A stretch of DNA of 64,000 nucleotides from Sphingobacteriales bacterium 39-19 (lineage in GTDB: Bacteria > Bacteroidota > Bacteroidia > Chitinophagales > Chitinophagaceae): NCBI GenBank assembly GCA_001898465.1, contig MKTX01000007.1, forward strand, positions 62,001 to 126,000. Reading direction: 5' to 3'. Made by a program: the position numbers and the translations under genes. This document shows positions 49,952 through 61,003 of the stretch, one piece after another. Position 1 is the stretch's first letter, and every line of letters starts with the position of its first letter. The notes below the pieces were generated by a model. That model saw only the letters and a list, made by a program, of their open reading frames with translations. It made no database searches and was not told where the DNA came from.

Positions 49952-51859
49952 TTGTCAGACTATACACATATATTAAAAAAATATTGGGGCCATAGTGATT
50001 TCCGCCCATTGCAACTTGAAATAATTGAAGCGGTAATGGCTCAAAAAGATTGCCTGGCATTACTACCTACAGGTGGCGGCAAATCTGTTTGCTTTCAAAT
50101 ACCGGCCATGGCGATGGATGGCATTTGCCTGGTAGTAAGCCCGCTTATTGCCTTAATGAAAGACCAGGTTGAAAATTTAAAAAACCGGGGTATCCATGCA
50201 CTGGCCATATATTCCGGTATGAGTGAACGGGAAGTAATACAGGCATACAAAAATGCAGCCTATGGAAATTATAAATTTTTATATCTCTCGCCCGAAAGGC
50301 TGGAAACAGCTTTATTTTTAGAATACCTGCCTGCCATAAAACCTGTTTTAATTGCGGTGGACGAAGCGCATTGTATTTCGCAATGGGGTTACGATTTCAG
50401 GCCTCCATACTTGCGCATAGCTGCTTTACGGGAACATTTGCCCGGGGTTCCTGTTATAGCGCTTACGGCTTCGGCTACACCCCGTGTACAAAAGGATATT
50501 TGCGATAATCTTAAGTTCAGCAAGGGATATGCCGTTTTTGAACAATCTTTTATAAGGCCTAATTTATCTTACAGTGTTTTTATGCCACAGGCCAAGCAAA
50601 CAAAAATGCTGCAGGTATTAACCCATGTACCCGGGAGCGCTATTATTTATTGTAAAAGCAGGAAACATACTTTGCAAATTGCTCAAATGCTCCAGGCAAA
50701 TGGTTTACAGGCTCACTATTATCATGCAGGCTTAAGCAGCGAAGAGCGTTCTCAAAAACAGGAAGAATGGAAAAATAACAAAGTTCGCATTATGGTTTGT
50801 ACCAATGCATTTGGAATGGGTATTGATAAACCCGATGTGCGGGTAGTACTGCATTACGATATGCCCGATTGCCTGGAGAATTATTACCAGGAAGCAGGCA
50901 GGGCAGGCCGGGATGGGAAAAGAGCCTATGCTGTGTTATTGCATGACTATAATGAAGTACAGGATTTGCTCTTTAAAACACATATTAAATACCCCGATGC
51001 AGAATTTTTAAAAGAACTCTATATCCAGCTCATGAATTACCTGCAAGTACCTGCCGGTATGGGCGATAGTTTAAGTTATGATTTTGACCTGGCAGATTTT
51101 GTAGAAAAATATAAATTGAACGCTTTTACCACCAGTTTTGGAATTCAGGCACTGGCCTTTTTAGGGTTTATCAGTTTTTCAGATCATCTTTTAAAATCAG
51201 CTACCCTTGAATTTACTTTACGGGGCAGGGGATTGCAGGATTTTGAAAAGATGAATCCAAACCTGGAGCCTGTTATAAAAGGATTATTGCGAAGTTATGA
51301 GGGCATCCTGGATTATCCCGTTACGATTGATGAGAGAAAACTGGCCGGCTTTATAAAAATTCCCCGGGAAGAGCTTATTACACAATTAAACCTGTTACAG
51401 CAATACCAGGTTGTGTCTTATAAACCATCGTATGCAGGGCAGCAAATCATATTATTAAAAAACAGGGTGTACAGCAATGATTTATTTATAAATACCCGCT
51501 TTTTGTTAGAACAAAAGCAACATTATGAGCACCGGGTATCGGGTATGTCAAATTATATTAATAATAAAGTGGAGTGCCGGAATAAACAAATAGCTGCGTA
51601 TTTTGGAGATTTTAAAGCGGTTAATTGCCAAATATGTGATAATTGCATTAATAATAGTGCAACCGGTTTGGCTGCGGGGGATTTAAAAATCCTGGCAGAA
51701 AAAATTTTGGGATTATTGCGGCAAGAGGCATTACCTGTAACCAGCCTTATACAAAAACTTAAGCCGGTAAAAGAAAATCATATTTGGATTGTATTGAATT
51801 TTTTAATGGCCGAAGAAAAAATAACTGTTGATAAAAATAAGCAGGTATCTGTAAAATAA
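49952..51859 (+). CDS. recQ: RecQ family ATP-dependent DNA helicase
   Basis: 'GGGKSVCFQIPAM', 'DEAHCISQWGYDFRPPY', 'NAFGMGIDKPDVRVVLHYDMP'; TTG start. Confidence 0.95.
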   Translation: MSDYTHILKKYWGHSDFRPLQLEIIEAVMAQKDCLALLPTGGGKSVCFQIPAMAMDGICLVVSPLIALMKDQVENLKNRGIHALAIYSGMSEREVIQAYKNAAYGNYKFLYLSPERLETALFLEYLPAIKPVLIAVDEAHCISQWGYDFRPPYLRIAALREHLPGVPVIALTASATPRVQKDICDNLKFSKGYAVFEQSFIRPNLSYSVFMPQAKQTKMLQVLTHVPGSAIIYCKSRKHTLQIAQMLQANGLQAHYYHAGLSSEERSQKQEEWKNNKVRIMVCTNAFGMGIDKPDVRVVLHYDMPDCLENYYQEAGRAGRDGKRAYAVLLHDYNEVQDLLFKTHIKYPDAEFLKELYIQLMNYLQVPAGMGDSLSYDFDLADFVEKYKLNAFTTSFGIQALAFLGFISFSDHLLKSATLEFTLRGRGLQDFEKMNPNLEPVIKGLLRSYEGILDYPVTIDERKLAGFIKIPREELITQLNLLQQYQVVSYKPSYAGQQIILLKNRVYSNDLFINTRFLLEQKQHYEHRVSGMSNYINNKVECRNKQIAAYFGDFKAVNCQICDNCINNSATGLAAGDLKILAEKILGLLRQEALPVTSLIQKLKPVKENHIWIVLNFLMAEEKITVDKNKQVSVK

Positions 51860-52061
51860 AAAAGGGACCAAGATAGAAATCTAGTCCCGCTTTAAAATCC
51901 AATATCCTATGAAAAACCGATGTAAAAGTAACTGCCTTTTACCGATTCTCCAAATTATTTGAGGTTTTTTTGTAGAATTTATACTACATAGTGTCGAATA
52001 TTACCAAAAGATAAGTAATTAAATGATTATTAATGAGTTTGGTGAATGTAAATAAGGCGTT

Positions 52062-53975
52062 TTAATTCTTTTTATACCCATTATTATTAAAAAGGTAGCT
52101 TGCAGATTGATACCAGGCGATAGTTTCGTTCACCAAATTACCATCGGGCGCAACCGGTTTTGTTTCTCCATTTACGGGGTTTATTTGCTCCATTTCGGTT
52201 TTCTTTAAAGGGGCCAGGGTTACCAGGTTATGGTTTTTAAAATATCCTAATTTTTGATAAGTACTTATAAAAACCCGGCTGTTTTGCGGCGGGCTTTTGT
52301 AAATATCAAAGCCCATGAATTTACTTTTATAATGGAGGTTCATCAATCCTAAAAGGGTTGGTATTAAATCTATCTGACTGGTAAAACGCTCTTCCATTTT
52401 GGGTTGTATTAATGCCGGGGCATACAGGAAACAGGGTATATGGTAATTTTCAATAGGTAGTTCTGTTTTTCCGGCGCTGCGGGCACAATGGTCGGCTACA
52501 ATGATGAATACGGTACTATCAAACCAGGGTTTTATTTTGGCATCTTGTATAAATTTATGAATGCTGTAATCGGTATATTTTACAGCCCCCTGGATTGATT
52601 TTGATTTTGAAGGCCTGTCAATTCTTCCATCAGGATAGGTATAGGGCCGATGATTACTTACCGTCATGATATGATTAAAAAATGGTTTGTTTTGTTTAAA
52701 GCTGCTATCACAGGCATTCAGCACCAGGTCAAAACTATATTCATCGGCAACACCCCAGGCGGTTTTAAATTTATTTGCCACATCCGGAATGTCTCGTTCA
52801 TCAATTACTTTATACCCGTTGTGACTAAAAAAATAACCCATATTATCAAAAAAACTATTGCCACCATATATAAAGCGGGTATCATACCCTTTATCTTTTA
52901 AAAGGTTTCCTATTGTAAACATGTTTTCATTATTGGGCCTTCTTACAATTGATTGGCCGGGGGTAGGCGGTATAGCCAGGGATAAAGCTTCTAACCCCCT
53001 TACCGTACGGGTGCCGGTTGCATAAAAATTCTTAAAAAATAAACTATGCGGAATTAACGAATCGAGGTATGGAGTTATTTGTTCATTATTGCCAAAATAC
53101 TGTAAATAGCTGCCACTTAAACTTTCTACAGAAATGAGTACAATATTCCATTTACGTTCCGGTTGTTCGGGAGTTATTTCTCTTTCTATACTTAAGGGGT
53201 TGGCGGTAAAACGGGCATCCGGTTGCTGAAGCAGGTTTCTGATTATTCTAAAATTTTCTTCATTATTCCCGGTTTTATAAAAGCTGGGATAGTCAATTTC
53301 ATTGTGCCAGAAAGCAGCACCAAATTCATACACGCCATTTCCTGCCAGTTCATTTACATATGTATTGCGGCTAAAATTTTTATAACTATTATTCACAAAA
53401 AAATATCCGGCTGCCGCTATGGCCATAAAGCCCAAAAAATAAATGCTGCGTGAAAGAAAACGCATGCTTACTTGTTGTGACAGCATAATTTTTTTTCGAA
53501 ACAGATAGAGTAAAATAACAACCCCTAAAAGCACAGCGCCCAGTATCAAGGGCATATTATACGATTCCCGGATATTACCAATTACTTCAGTGGTATAAAC
53601 AAGATAATCTACTGCTATAAAATTATAACGGGTGCTGAATTCGTTCCAAAATGTAATTTCACCGCCTACATTAAATACCAGGATAAGCAGGATAATGGTG
53701 AATAAAGTAAAAAGGGGTACCCGGTTCCATTTTTTTTGATACCAGGCATCCTTCATCAGCCAGCAATAAAGAGCCACCGGTATGGCAAAGAAAAAGCCTG
53801 TAACGAGATCATAAAACAAGCCGATGAAGAAGATACCCAGCAGGTGCATAATACTAAAATCAATATTACCCCAGCTGGAAAATAATAATACCAGGCGGGT
53901 AATAAAACTCAATATGACTACAAAAAGGATTACCAGGAATACCGGCCCAAACCGGTTTTTAAAAATCGGGTTCAT
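52062..53975 (-). CDS. LTA synthase family sulfatase-type membrane protein
   Basis: 'WNIVLISVESLSGSYLQYFGNNEQITPYLDSL', 'FIIVADHCARS'. Confidence 0.9.
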   Translation of the reverse strand: MNPIFKNRFGPVFLVILFVVILSFITRLVLLFSSWGNIDFSIMHLLGIFFIGLFYDLVTGFFFAIPVALYCWLMKDAWYQKKWNRVPLFTLFTIILLILVFNVGGEITFWNEFSTRYNFIAVDYLVYTTEVIGNIRESYNMPLILGAVLLGVVILLYLFRKKIMLSQQVSMRFLSRSIYFLGFMAIAAAGYFFVNNSYKNFSRNTYVNELAGNGVYEFGAAFWHNEIDYPSFYKTGNNEENFRIIRNLLQQPDARFTANPLSIEREITPEQPERKWNIVLISVESLSGSYLQYFGNNEQITPYLDSLIPHSLFFKNFYATGTRTVRGLEALSLAIPPTPGQSIVRRPNNENMFTIGNLLKDKGYDTRFIYGGNSFFDNMGYFFSHNGYKVIDERDIPDVANKFKTAWGVADEYSFDLVLNACDSSFKQNKPFFNHIMTVSNHRPYTYPDGRIDRPSKSKSIQGAVKYTDYSIHKFIQDAKIKPWFDSTVFIIVADHCARSAGKTELPIENYHIPCFLYAPALIQPKMEERFTSQIDLIPTLLGLMNLHYKSKFMGFDIYKSPPQNSRVFISTYQKLGYFKNHNLVTLAPLKKTEMEQINPVNGETKPVAPDGNLVNETIAWYQSASYLFNNNGYKKN

Positions 53976-54017
53976 GTTTATCCGCTTAAATGATGAAGTA
54001 GGCTATACTTTTTTTTA

Positions 54018-55559
54018 TTAAAAGAAACTTTTACTTTTTGTGGATCTGCCACCCAGGCCCAGTGAACCCAGGAGCGACCTTACAATGGTATTTCCTGCAG
54101 TGCGAACAATGCTTTTAACAACACTGTTATTGGCTACTTTCTCAAATGTACTGGGTTCCGGTTTTTCTTGCCGCCCGCTTACCGGGGGTGGTGATTTTTC
54201 TGCGGCCTCCTGTAATTTAGCCGTAAGTATTTCATAAGCGCTTTGGCTATCAATTTCCTGGTTGTATTTATTTATTAATTTGCTGTTTGCATTAATAGTA
54301 TCCAGCTCAGCCTGGGTAAGTACATCCATGCGGCTCCTGGGCGAGCAAAGCATTACATGTACCAGTGGGGTAGGAATTCCTTTTTCATTGAGCAGAGTTA
54401 TCATAGCTTCACCAATACCCATTTCGGTAATCAGGTCTTCTGTTTTATAAAAGGTAGTAGTAGGGTAGTTGTCTGCCGTTTGTTTAATAGCCTTTCGGTC
54501 TGCTGCGGTAAAAGCCCTTAAAGAATGTTGAATTTTTAAACCCAATTGTCCTAATACCGATGCAGGTACATCCATTGGGTTTTGGGTGCAAAAATAAATA
54601 CCAATTCCTTTACTGCGTATAAGTTTGATAATCGTTTCAATTTGTTGCAGGAGAGCTGTACTGGCTTCCTGGAAAATGAGATGGGCTTCATCAATAAACA
54701 TCACCAGTTTGGGTTTATCGAGGTCGCCTTCTTCGGGGCAGGTAGCATAAATTTCTGCCAGCATCTGGAGCATAAATGTAGAAAATAATTTGGGCTTATC
54801 CTGTATATCTGCAGTTCGTAAAATATTAATCATTCCCCGGCCATCATTATTTATTCTCATCAGGTCATCTACTTCAAAACTTTTTTCACCAAAAAATTCA
54901 TCAGCGCCCTGTTGCTGTAATTCTATTACCTTTCTTAATATAGTACCCGTAGAAGTAGTGGAGATTTTGCCATAATCTTTTTCTATTTCTGCTTTTCCTT
55001 CATCACCGATGTATTGCAGCACTTTAATAAAATCTTTAAGATCCAACAAAGGATATTTATGATCATCGCAGTATTTAAAGATGAGGGAAACAACACCTCC
55101 CTGCGTATCATTTAATCCTAAAATTTTGCTTAATAAAACCGGGCCAAATTCACTCACCGTAGCTTTTAATTTACAACCGTCTTTACCTGTGAGTGATAGC
55201 ATTTCGCAGGGGAATGCTTCGGGTGTATAAGTAAGGTTAAGTTTCTTGTATCTTTCTGCAACCTTATCATTTAATACCCCGGGAGCGCCTATGCCACTTA
55301 AATCGCCTTTAATATCCAGCAGCAGCACAGGGATGCTGGCATCGCTTAAAAATTCTGCAATAAGTTGTAAAGTTTTTGTTTTTCCTGTTCCGGTAGCGCC
55401 GGCAACCAGCCCATGCCGGTTAAGTGTTTTAAGGGGAAGGCGTACGGTCGCTTCGCTTATAACTTCGCCATTGAGTATGCCACACCCCAATTGTATAGAT
55501 TCTCCTTTAAATGTATATCCGTCATTAATCGTTTTTGTAAAATCTTCACGACTTGCCAT
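54018..55559 (-). CDS. HerA-like helicase, DUF853 family
   Basis: 'LVAGATGTGKTKTLQLIAEFLSDASIPVLLLDIKGDLSG', 'QNPMDVPASVLGQLGLKIQHSLRAFTAADRKAIKQTADNYP'. Confidence 0.93.
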   Translation of the reverse strand: MASREDFTKTINDGYTFKGESIQLGCGILNGEVISEATVRLPLKTLNRHGLVAGATGTGKTKTLQLIAEFLSDASIPVLLLDIKGDLSGIGAPGVLNDKVAERYKKLNLTYTPEAFPCEMLSLTGKDGCKLKATVSEFGPVLLSKILGLNDTQGGVVSLIFKYCDDHKYPLLDLKDFIKVLQYIGDEGKAEIEKDYGKISTTSTGTILRKVIELQQQGADEFFGEKSFEVDDLMRINNDGRGMINILRTADIQDKPKLFSTFMLQMLAEIYATCPEEGDLDKPKLVMFIDEAHLIFQEASTALLQQIETIIKLIRSKGIGIYFCTQNPMDVPASVLGQLGLKIQHSLRAFTAADRKAIKQTADNYPTTTFYKTEDLITEMGIGEAMITLLNEKGIPTPLVHVMLCSPRSRMDVLTQAELDTINANSKLINKYNQEIDSQSAYEILTAKLQEAAEKSPPPVSGRQEKPEPSTFEKVANNSVVKSIVRTAGNTIVRSLLGSLGLGGRSTKSKSFF

Positions 55560-55713
55560 GTTATAGAATTTTATGGAAAGTTACGAAGCGGAATGATAAG
55601 TTTTAAGAATTCTAAAATTTTGGTTTTTATTATTACCGTTTATCACTATTGCGTGTTGTAATTATTGAAAATAGGGGCATTGTGCCTATTTTTGTCATCC
55701 TAATTTTTGAAAT

Positions 55714-57024
55714 ATGAAAAAAACAGTAATTTATTTTGCACTGCTGGCTTTTAGTTTAAATGCATCAGCGCAAAAAGTAGCTTATACGGAGTACAAGCTA
55801 AAGAATGGGTTAGATGTGATATTACACCAGGATAAGTCAGTACCGGTTGTTGCCGTGTCAGTCATGTATCATGTAGGGAGTAAAGATGAACAACCTAACC
55901 GTACCGGTTTTGCCCATTTTTTTGAGCATTTGCTCTTTGAAGGTTCAGAGAACATCAAGCGGGGTGAATTTATGAAAATTGTAAGCCAAAACGGCGGTCA
56001 AAATAATGCAAATACCACCCAGGACCGCACATTTTATTACGAAGTTTTTCCCGCTAATCAATTAGAAACCGGTTTGTGGCTGGAAAGTGAAAGAATGATG
56101 CATCCCGTGATAAATGAAGTAGGTGTAAAAACGCAAAACGAAGTAGTGAAAGAAGAAAAAAGGATGCGGGTAGATAATCAACCTTACGGCCAGTTTATTT
56201 CTGAAATTATGAAAAGGCTATTTACCAAGCATCCTTATACCTGGGTGCCCATTGGAAGCATGGCAGACCTGGATGCCGCAACTTTGCAGGAGTTTAAAGA
56301 TTTTTTTAAAAAATATTATGTACCCAACAATGCTGTTTTGTCTATTGCCGGTGATATTGATATTGAAAAAACAAAGAAATGGGTAGATGCTTATTTCTCT
56401 GATATTCCTAAAGGCGCACCGGTGCCCCGGGTTACCCAAAAAGAAGACCCGATTACAAAAGAAATTATAGATACCGCATATGATGCCAATATTCAGATAC
56501 CTGCCGTTATGATTGCTTATCGCACCCCTTCCATGACCAGTAAAGATTCAAAAATCCTGGAAATGGCATCGGCTGTGTTAAGTGGTGGAAAAAGCAGCCG
56601 CTTATATACTAAAATGGTAGATGACAAAAAAGAAGCCTTGCAGGTAGGCGCCTTTAATTATGCATTGGAAGATTACGGGGCCTATATTATATATGGCTTA
56701 CCTAATGGAAATGTGGCATTAGATACTTTGATCGCTGATATTGACGAAGAAGTGGAAAAATTACAAACTACATTAATGAGCGAAAAAGAATTTACAAAAC
56801 TGCAAAACCAGTTTGAAAATGACTTTTTAGATAAAAATACCCGGATGCTGGGAATAGCCGAAAATTTAGCAGATGGTTATACATTTTATAACAATACCAA
56901 CAACATAAATACTGAACTGGAACAAATAAGAAAAATCACCCGCCAGGAAGTACAGGATGTTGCCCGTAAATACCTGAATAAAAACCAGCGTGTAGTACTT
57001 TATTATTTACCCAAAAAAGGATAA
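55714..57024 (+). CDS. M16 family metallopeptidase, catalytic-type
   Basis: 'RTGFAHFFEHLLFEGSENIKRGEF' has HxxEH. Confidence 0.93.
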   Translation: MKKTVIYFALLAFSLNASAQKVAYTEYKLKNGLDVILHQDKSVPVVAVSVMYHVGSKDEQPNRTGFAHFFEHLLFEGSENIKRGEFMKIVSQNGGQNNANTTQDRTFYYEVFPANQLETGLWLESERMMHPVINEVGVKTQNEVVKEEKRMRVDNQPYGQFISEIMKRLFTKHPYTWVPIGSMADLDAATLQEFKDFFKKYYVPNNAVLSIAGDIDIEKTKKWVDAYFSDIPKGAPVPRVTQKEDPITKEIIDTAYDANIQIPAVMIAYRTPSMTSKDSKILEMASAVLSGGKSSRLYTKMVDDKKEALQVGAFNYALEDYGAYIIYGLPNGNVALDTLIADIDEEVEKLQTTLMSEKEFTKLQNQFENDFLDKNTRMLGIAENLADGYTFYNNTNNINTELEQIRKITRQEVQDVARKYLNKNQRVVLYYLPKKG

Positions 57025-57047
57025 TAGCAAACTTTAAACGAATTAAC

Positions 57048-59135
57048 ATGAAAAGAATATTAATACTTGTACTCGGTGTTTTCATTTTTATGAATGCAGA
57101 TGCACAGGTAAAAAAAATAGACAGGTCTAAAAGGCCGGTTGCAGGGCCAGCCCCAATCATCAACCTAAAAGATCCCGTAATATACCATATGCCAAACGGG
57201 ATGACCTTATTGGTTGTGGAAGATCATAAATTACCAAAAGTATCTGCATCCTTAATTATAGATGCAGGTCCTGTAAAAGAAGGAAATAAAGCCGGGCATC
57301 TGGCATTAATGGGCCAGATGTTAGAAGAAGGAACAACCCAAATGGCTAAAGCTGATTTTGATGAAGCCATTGATCAAATGGGAGCCAATGTAAATTTATC
57401 TTCCAGCGGCGCTTCCGCCTCGGCTCTTACCCGCTATTTTCCGAAAGCTTTTGAATTAATGACCCAGGCATTAAGGCATCCTTCTTTTCCTGAAGCGGCT
57501 TTGGAAAAATTGCGCAAACAAGCCCTTACCGGTTTAAAATCCCAGGAAAAATCGGCTCCTGCTATTGCAGCCCGGGTAAACAATGCCCTGGCTTATGGAA
57601 AAAATACAGCCATGGGTGAATTTGAAACGGAAGAAACCATTAAAGCCATCACCCTCCAGGATATAAAAGATGCCTATAATAACTATATAACACCCAGCCG
57701 CAGCTACCTCACTTTTGTAGGCGATATTACACCGGCTGCTGCCAAAGCGCTGGTAGAAAAATACCTGGGCAACTGGACCGGTAAAAAATTAACGCTCCCC
57801 TCTATTCCCGATGCAGAAAACCCGGTTCGTTCCGAAATTGATATTGTAAATGTACCTACTGCTGTGCAGGCCGAAATAAGAATGGGTAATTTGGTAACCA
57901 ACCCTATGAATGGCTCAAACTACCACGCCTCCTTACTTGCCAATTATATTTTGGGTGGCAGTGCCGATGCCAAATTATTTATGAACCTGAGAGAAAAACA
58001 TGGGTTTACTTACGGGAGTTATTCATCCTTAGGGAGCGGCCGCTTTCAGAGTATGTTTAGCGCCAGCGCAGCCGTACGTACCGATAAAACAGACAGCGCT
58101 GTTGCCGAAATCGCAAAAGAAATTATAAGCATGCGGGATGGTAACATCACTGCAGAAGAACTGGCTACCGCAAAGGCCGCTTACAATGGATATTTTGCAT
58201 TAAATATGGAAGACCCTGCCCGCAGCGCCAAACTGGCCAGTAATATTTTAATAAACGACCTGCCCAAAGATTTTTATAAAACATATCTTACCAAAATAAA
58301 CGCAGTAAGTATTGACGATATTAAAAAAGTATCTAAAGAATATTTTAGTGAAGGTAGAAGCCGTATCGTAATTGCCGGGAATGCCGACCGCATTATACCC
58401 AACCTGATGCGCCTGGGTTACCCCATAAAAAAATACGACCGCTATGCCGATCCGGTAGTAGAAAAACCGGCGGATGTAAATGTTGCTGAAACTCCTAAAA
58501 CAACCGATAAAGTTTCTGCCTACAGCATTGTAGAAGATTACCTGAAGGCCATCGGGGGTAAGGAAGCCATAAAAGGGATCACTTCAATTCATACCGACAT
58601 TTCTTTAGAAATGATGGGCCGCAGTTTTGAAGGAACTTCAAAACAAATGAATCCCAATAAAAGAAATACGGAATTAAAAATGGGCGACATGACGATCTTT
58701 AAACAAGTATTTAATGGTACGAATGGTTACATGGTGCAAGGAGGGCAAAAGCTGGATATGACCGAAGATCAAATAAAGGAAATGGCCGATGAAAAAGGGG
58801 TATTTCCACAACTTTACTATACCACTTCTGACTATAAATTAGATTACCTGGGCGCCGGTAAAGTAGATGGAGAAGCTACCTACCGGTTAAAAGTAATAAT
58901 GCCAAGTGGTAAAACTTCTGTGCAACAATACTCTACAAAAACCGGGCTCTTGCTGCAGGAAGAAAATACGGATGCAAAAGGAGAAGTAGAAACGGTAAAT
59001 TACAGCAATTACAAAAAAGTGGGGAATATTTTATTTCCATTCTCCATTGTTCGTAACGCCGGCGGCCAGGAAATACCACTGACCATTACCGCTGTAAAAT
59101 TTAATGAAGGCGTTTCAGATAGCGACTTTCAATAA
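57048..59135 (+). CDS. M16 family protein lacking HxxEH, with extra LolA/outer-membrane-lipoprotein-like C-terminus
   Basis: 'GHLALMGQMLEEGTTQMAKADFDEAIDQMGA' lacks HxxEH; C-terminal 'YLKAIGGKEAIKGITSIHTDISLEMMGRSFEGTS'. Confidence 0.85.
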   Translation: MKRILILVLGVFIFMNADAQVKKIDRSKRPVAGPAPIINLKDPVIYHMPNGMTLLVVEDHKLPKVSASLIIDAGPVKEGNKAGHLALMGQMLEEGTTQMAKADFDEAIDQMGANVNLSSSGASASALTRYFPKAFELMTQALRHPSFPEAALEKLRKQALTGLKSQEKSAPAIAARVNNALAYGKNTAMGEFETEETIKAITLQDIKDAYNNYITPSRSYLTFVGDITPAAAKALVEKYLGNWTGKKLTLPSIPDAENPVRSEIDIVNVPTAVQAEIRMGNLVTNPMNGSNYHASLLANYILGGSADAKLFMNLREKHGFTYGSYSSLGSGRFQSMFSASAAVRTDKTDSAVAEIAKEIISMRDGNITAEELATAKAAYNGYFALNMEDPARSAKLASNILINDLPKDFYKTYLTKINAVSIDDIKKVSKEYFSEGRSRIVIAGNADRIIPNLMRLGYPIKKYDRYADPVVEKPADVNVAETPKTTDKVSAYSIVEDYLKAIGGKEAIKGITSIHTDISLEMMGRSFEGTSKQMNPNKRNTELKMGDMTIFKQVFNGTNGYMVQGGQKLDMTEDQIKEMADEKGVFPQLYYTTSDYKLDYLGAGKVDGEATYRLKVIMPSGKTSVQQYSTKTGLLLQEENTDAKGEVETVNYSNYKKVGNILFPFSIVRNAGGQEIPLTITAVKFNEGVSDSDFQ

Positions 59136-59154
59136 ATGAGTAATAACTCTTTAC

Positions 59155-59181
59155 ATGCCACCTACGGGTGGCATTTTTTTT
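59155..59181 (+). terminator. Rho-independent terminator
   Basis: ATGCCACC-TAC-GGGTGGCAT-TTTTTTT. Confidence 0.85.
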
Positions 59182-59288
59182 ATATTACAGTGCAGCAACA
59201 GATAATAAATGATGGTTAACAAAAAATTAGGCATTATATTAGTGGTATATAGTTTGATTTAATTTTATTTGTAAAAAACTAATAAGAC

Positions 59289-59987
59289 ATGGAAGCAGCT
59301 AAACCCAAAATTTTATTGTGCGAAGATGATCCCAACCTGGGCATGGTATTAAAAAATTACCTGGAATTAAATGAGTATGATGTAATCCTGGAAAGGGATG
59401 GCAGGCTCGGCCTGGCTGCCTTTCAACGGGAGAAATTTGATATTTGCCTGCTCGATGTTATGATGCCCAATATGGATGGATTTGCATTGGCCGAAGAAAT
59501 AAGAGATGTAAACCCCGATGTACCTTTATTTTTCTTAAGCGCAAAAACCATGAAGGATGATATTATACAGGGGTACAAGCTGGGCGCTGATGATTATATC
59601 ACCAAGCCTTTTGATAGTGACGTATTGTTGCATAAGATTAAAGCCATTTTAAAGCGTAACGAAGAACTGCACAAGGAAGAAACCAATGCTGAGTTCGACC
59701 TGGGCCGGTATCATTTTAACCCCCGTTTGCGGGAACTGGCCATAGATGGTAAGACTCAAACCCTGTCGCCTAAAGAAAATGAATTATTAAAAATGCTTGC
59801 TGAGTATAAGAATGACCTTTTACCCAGGGAAGCAGCCCTTAAAAAAATATGGGGCAGCGATACTTATTTTAATGGCCGCAGCATGGATGTGTATATTGCC
59901 AAATTGCGTAAGTACTTACGGGAAGACAGTAAAATAGAAATTGTAAACATTCATGGCAACGGCTTCAGGCTTGTTGTAACTGAATAA
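59289..59987 (+). CDS. OmpR-family response regulator
   Basis: 'ILLCEDDPNLGMVLKNYLELNEYDV', 'DICLLDVMMPNMDGFALAEEIR', winged-helix C-terminus. Confidence 0.94.
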   Translation: MEAAKPKILLCEDDPNLGMVLKNYLELNEYDVILERDGRLGLAAFQREKFDICLLDVMMPNMDGFALAEEIRDVNPDVPLFFLSAKTMKDDIIQGYKLGADDYITKPFDSDVLLHKIKAILKRNEELHKEETNAEFDLGRYHFNPRLRELAIDGKTQTLSPKENELLKMLAEYKNDLLPREAALKKIWGSDTYFNGRSMDVYIAKLRKYLREDSKIEIVNIHGNGFRLVVTE

Positions 59988-60012
59988 ATTATTTTTTTTG
60001 ATATACCTTCTT

Positions 60013-60043
60013 AACTGGCTGCCCATGGGTAGCCAGTTTTATT
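60013..60043 (+). terminator. Rho-independent terminator
   Basis: AACTGGCTGCCCATGGGTAGCCAGTTTTATTTT. Confidence 0.75.
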
Positions 60044-60160
60044 TTATCTTTTTTAAAAAAAGGTAAACGGGGGGCGTATTACGGAATGGGAAATGATGAT
60101 AAGAATGCTTAAGCTAAAACGGAGCGTCGCCACTGCGGTTCCATGCAGCTATGCCGCTGG

Positions 60161-60937
60161 TTACAAAATAATTTGTTGCAGATCGTAAGCCAGTTGCCTG
60201 TTTGCAGGCAGTGTGTTATTTATTTTTTCGTGCAGGCCAAGCTGGTGACTGATATGGGTAAAATATGCAAGGGGGATATTTAGTTCATCGGCCAATGCAA
60301 TGGCTTCTGAAAGAGTGAAATGAGAAATATGGGGTTTGTGGCGAAGCGCATTTAAAATTAAAATTTCAGTTCCTGTAATTTTTTCTATTTCTTCAGCATC
60401 TATTTTATTCGCATCGGTAATATAAGTGAAATTCCCAAAGCGAAAGCCCAGTACAGGCATTTTTAAATGCCAAACCTGGATGGGCTGTACGGGTATATCC
60501 CCTACCATAAAGGGACCGCCGGAAATGGAATGCAGGTTTACAGCGGGTATGCCCGGGTATTTTTGATCGGAAAAAATATAATGAAATTCGTTTCGTAAAG
60601 CTTGTTGGGTTATTTCATTTGCATATACATCCATGTCTTTATGACTAAAAAAATTATACCCCCGTATATCATCCAGGCCGGCAATATGATCTTTATGCGG
60701 ATGAGTAAAAATAACGGCATCTAATTTTGTAATATTACTCCGTAACATTTGGTACCTGAAGTCGGGTGTAGTATCTACAACCAAAGTAGTGGTGGGGCTT
60801 TGCACCAAAATACTGCTGCGGAGCCGCTTGTCTTTAGGATTGGTGGAATGGCATACTTCACAAGGGCATGCGATCATAGGAACACCACTACTGGTGCCCG
60901 TACCTAAAAAAGTTATGGTGAGTGGGGGGCAATGCAT
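60161..60937 (-). CDS. MBL-fold metallohydrolase (PhnP-like)
   Basis: 'ITFLGTGTSSGVPMIACPCEVC', 'IFTHPHKDHIAGLDDIRGYN'. Confidence 0.92.
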   Translation of the reverse strand: MHCPPLTITFLGTGTSSGVPMIACPCEVCHSTNPKDKRLRSSILVQSPTTTLVVDTTPDFRYQMLRSNITKLDAVIFTHPHKDHIAGLDDIRGYNFFSHKDMDVYANEITQQALRNEFHYIFSDQKYPGIPAVNLHSISGGPFMVGDIPVQPIQVWHLKMPVLGFRFGNFTYITDANKIDAEEIEKITGTEILILNALRHKPHISHFTLSEAIALADELNIPLAYFTHISHQLGLHEKINNTLPANRQLAYDLQQIIL

Positions 60938-61003
60938 TGCAATAAAAAACAAAATTAAGAAACTATCGGCAAAGCATTTTATTACCAAATGAATAACCGG
61001 GTA

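Noticed and set aside
51864-51888. GGGAC...GTCCC hairpin after recQ
   Set aside because: Short stem and weak U-run; possible terminator but not convincing
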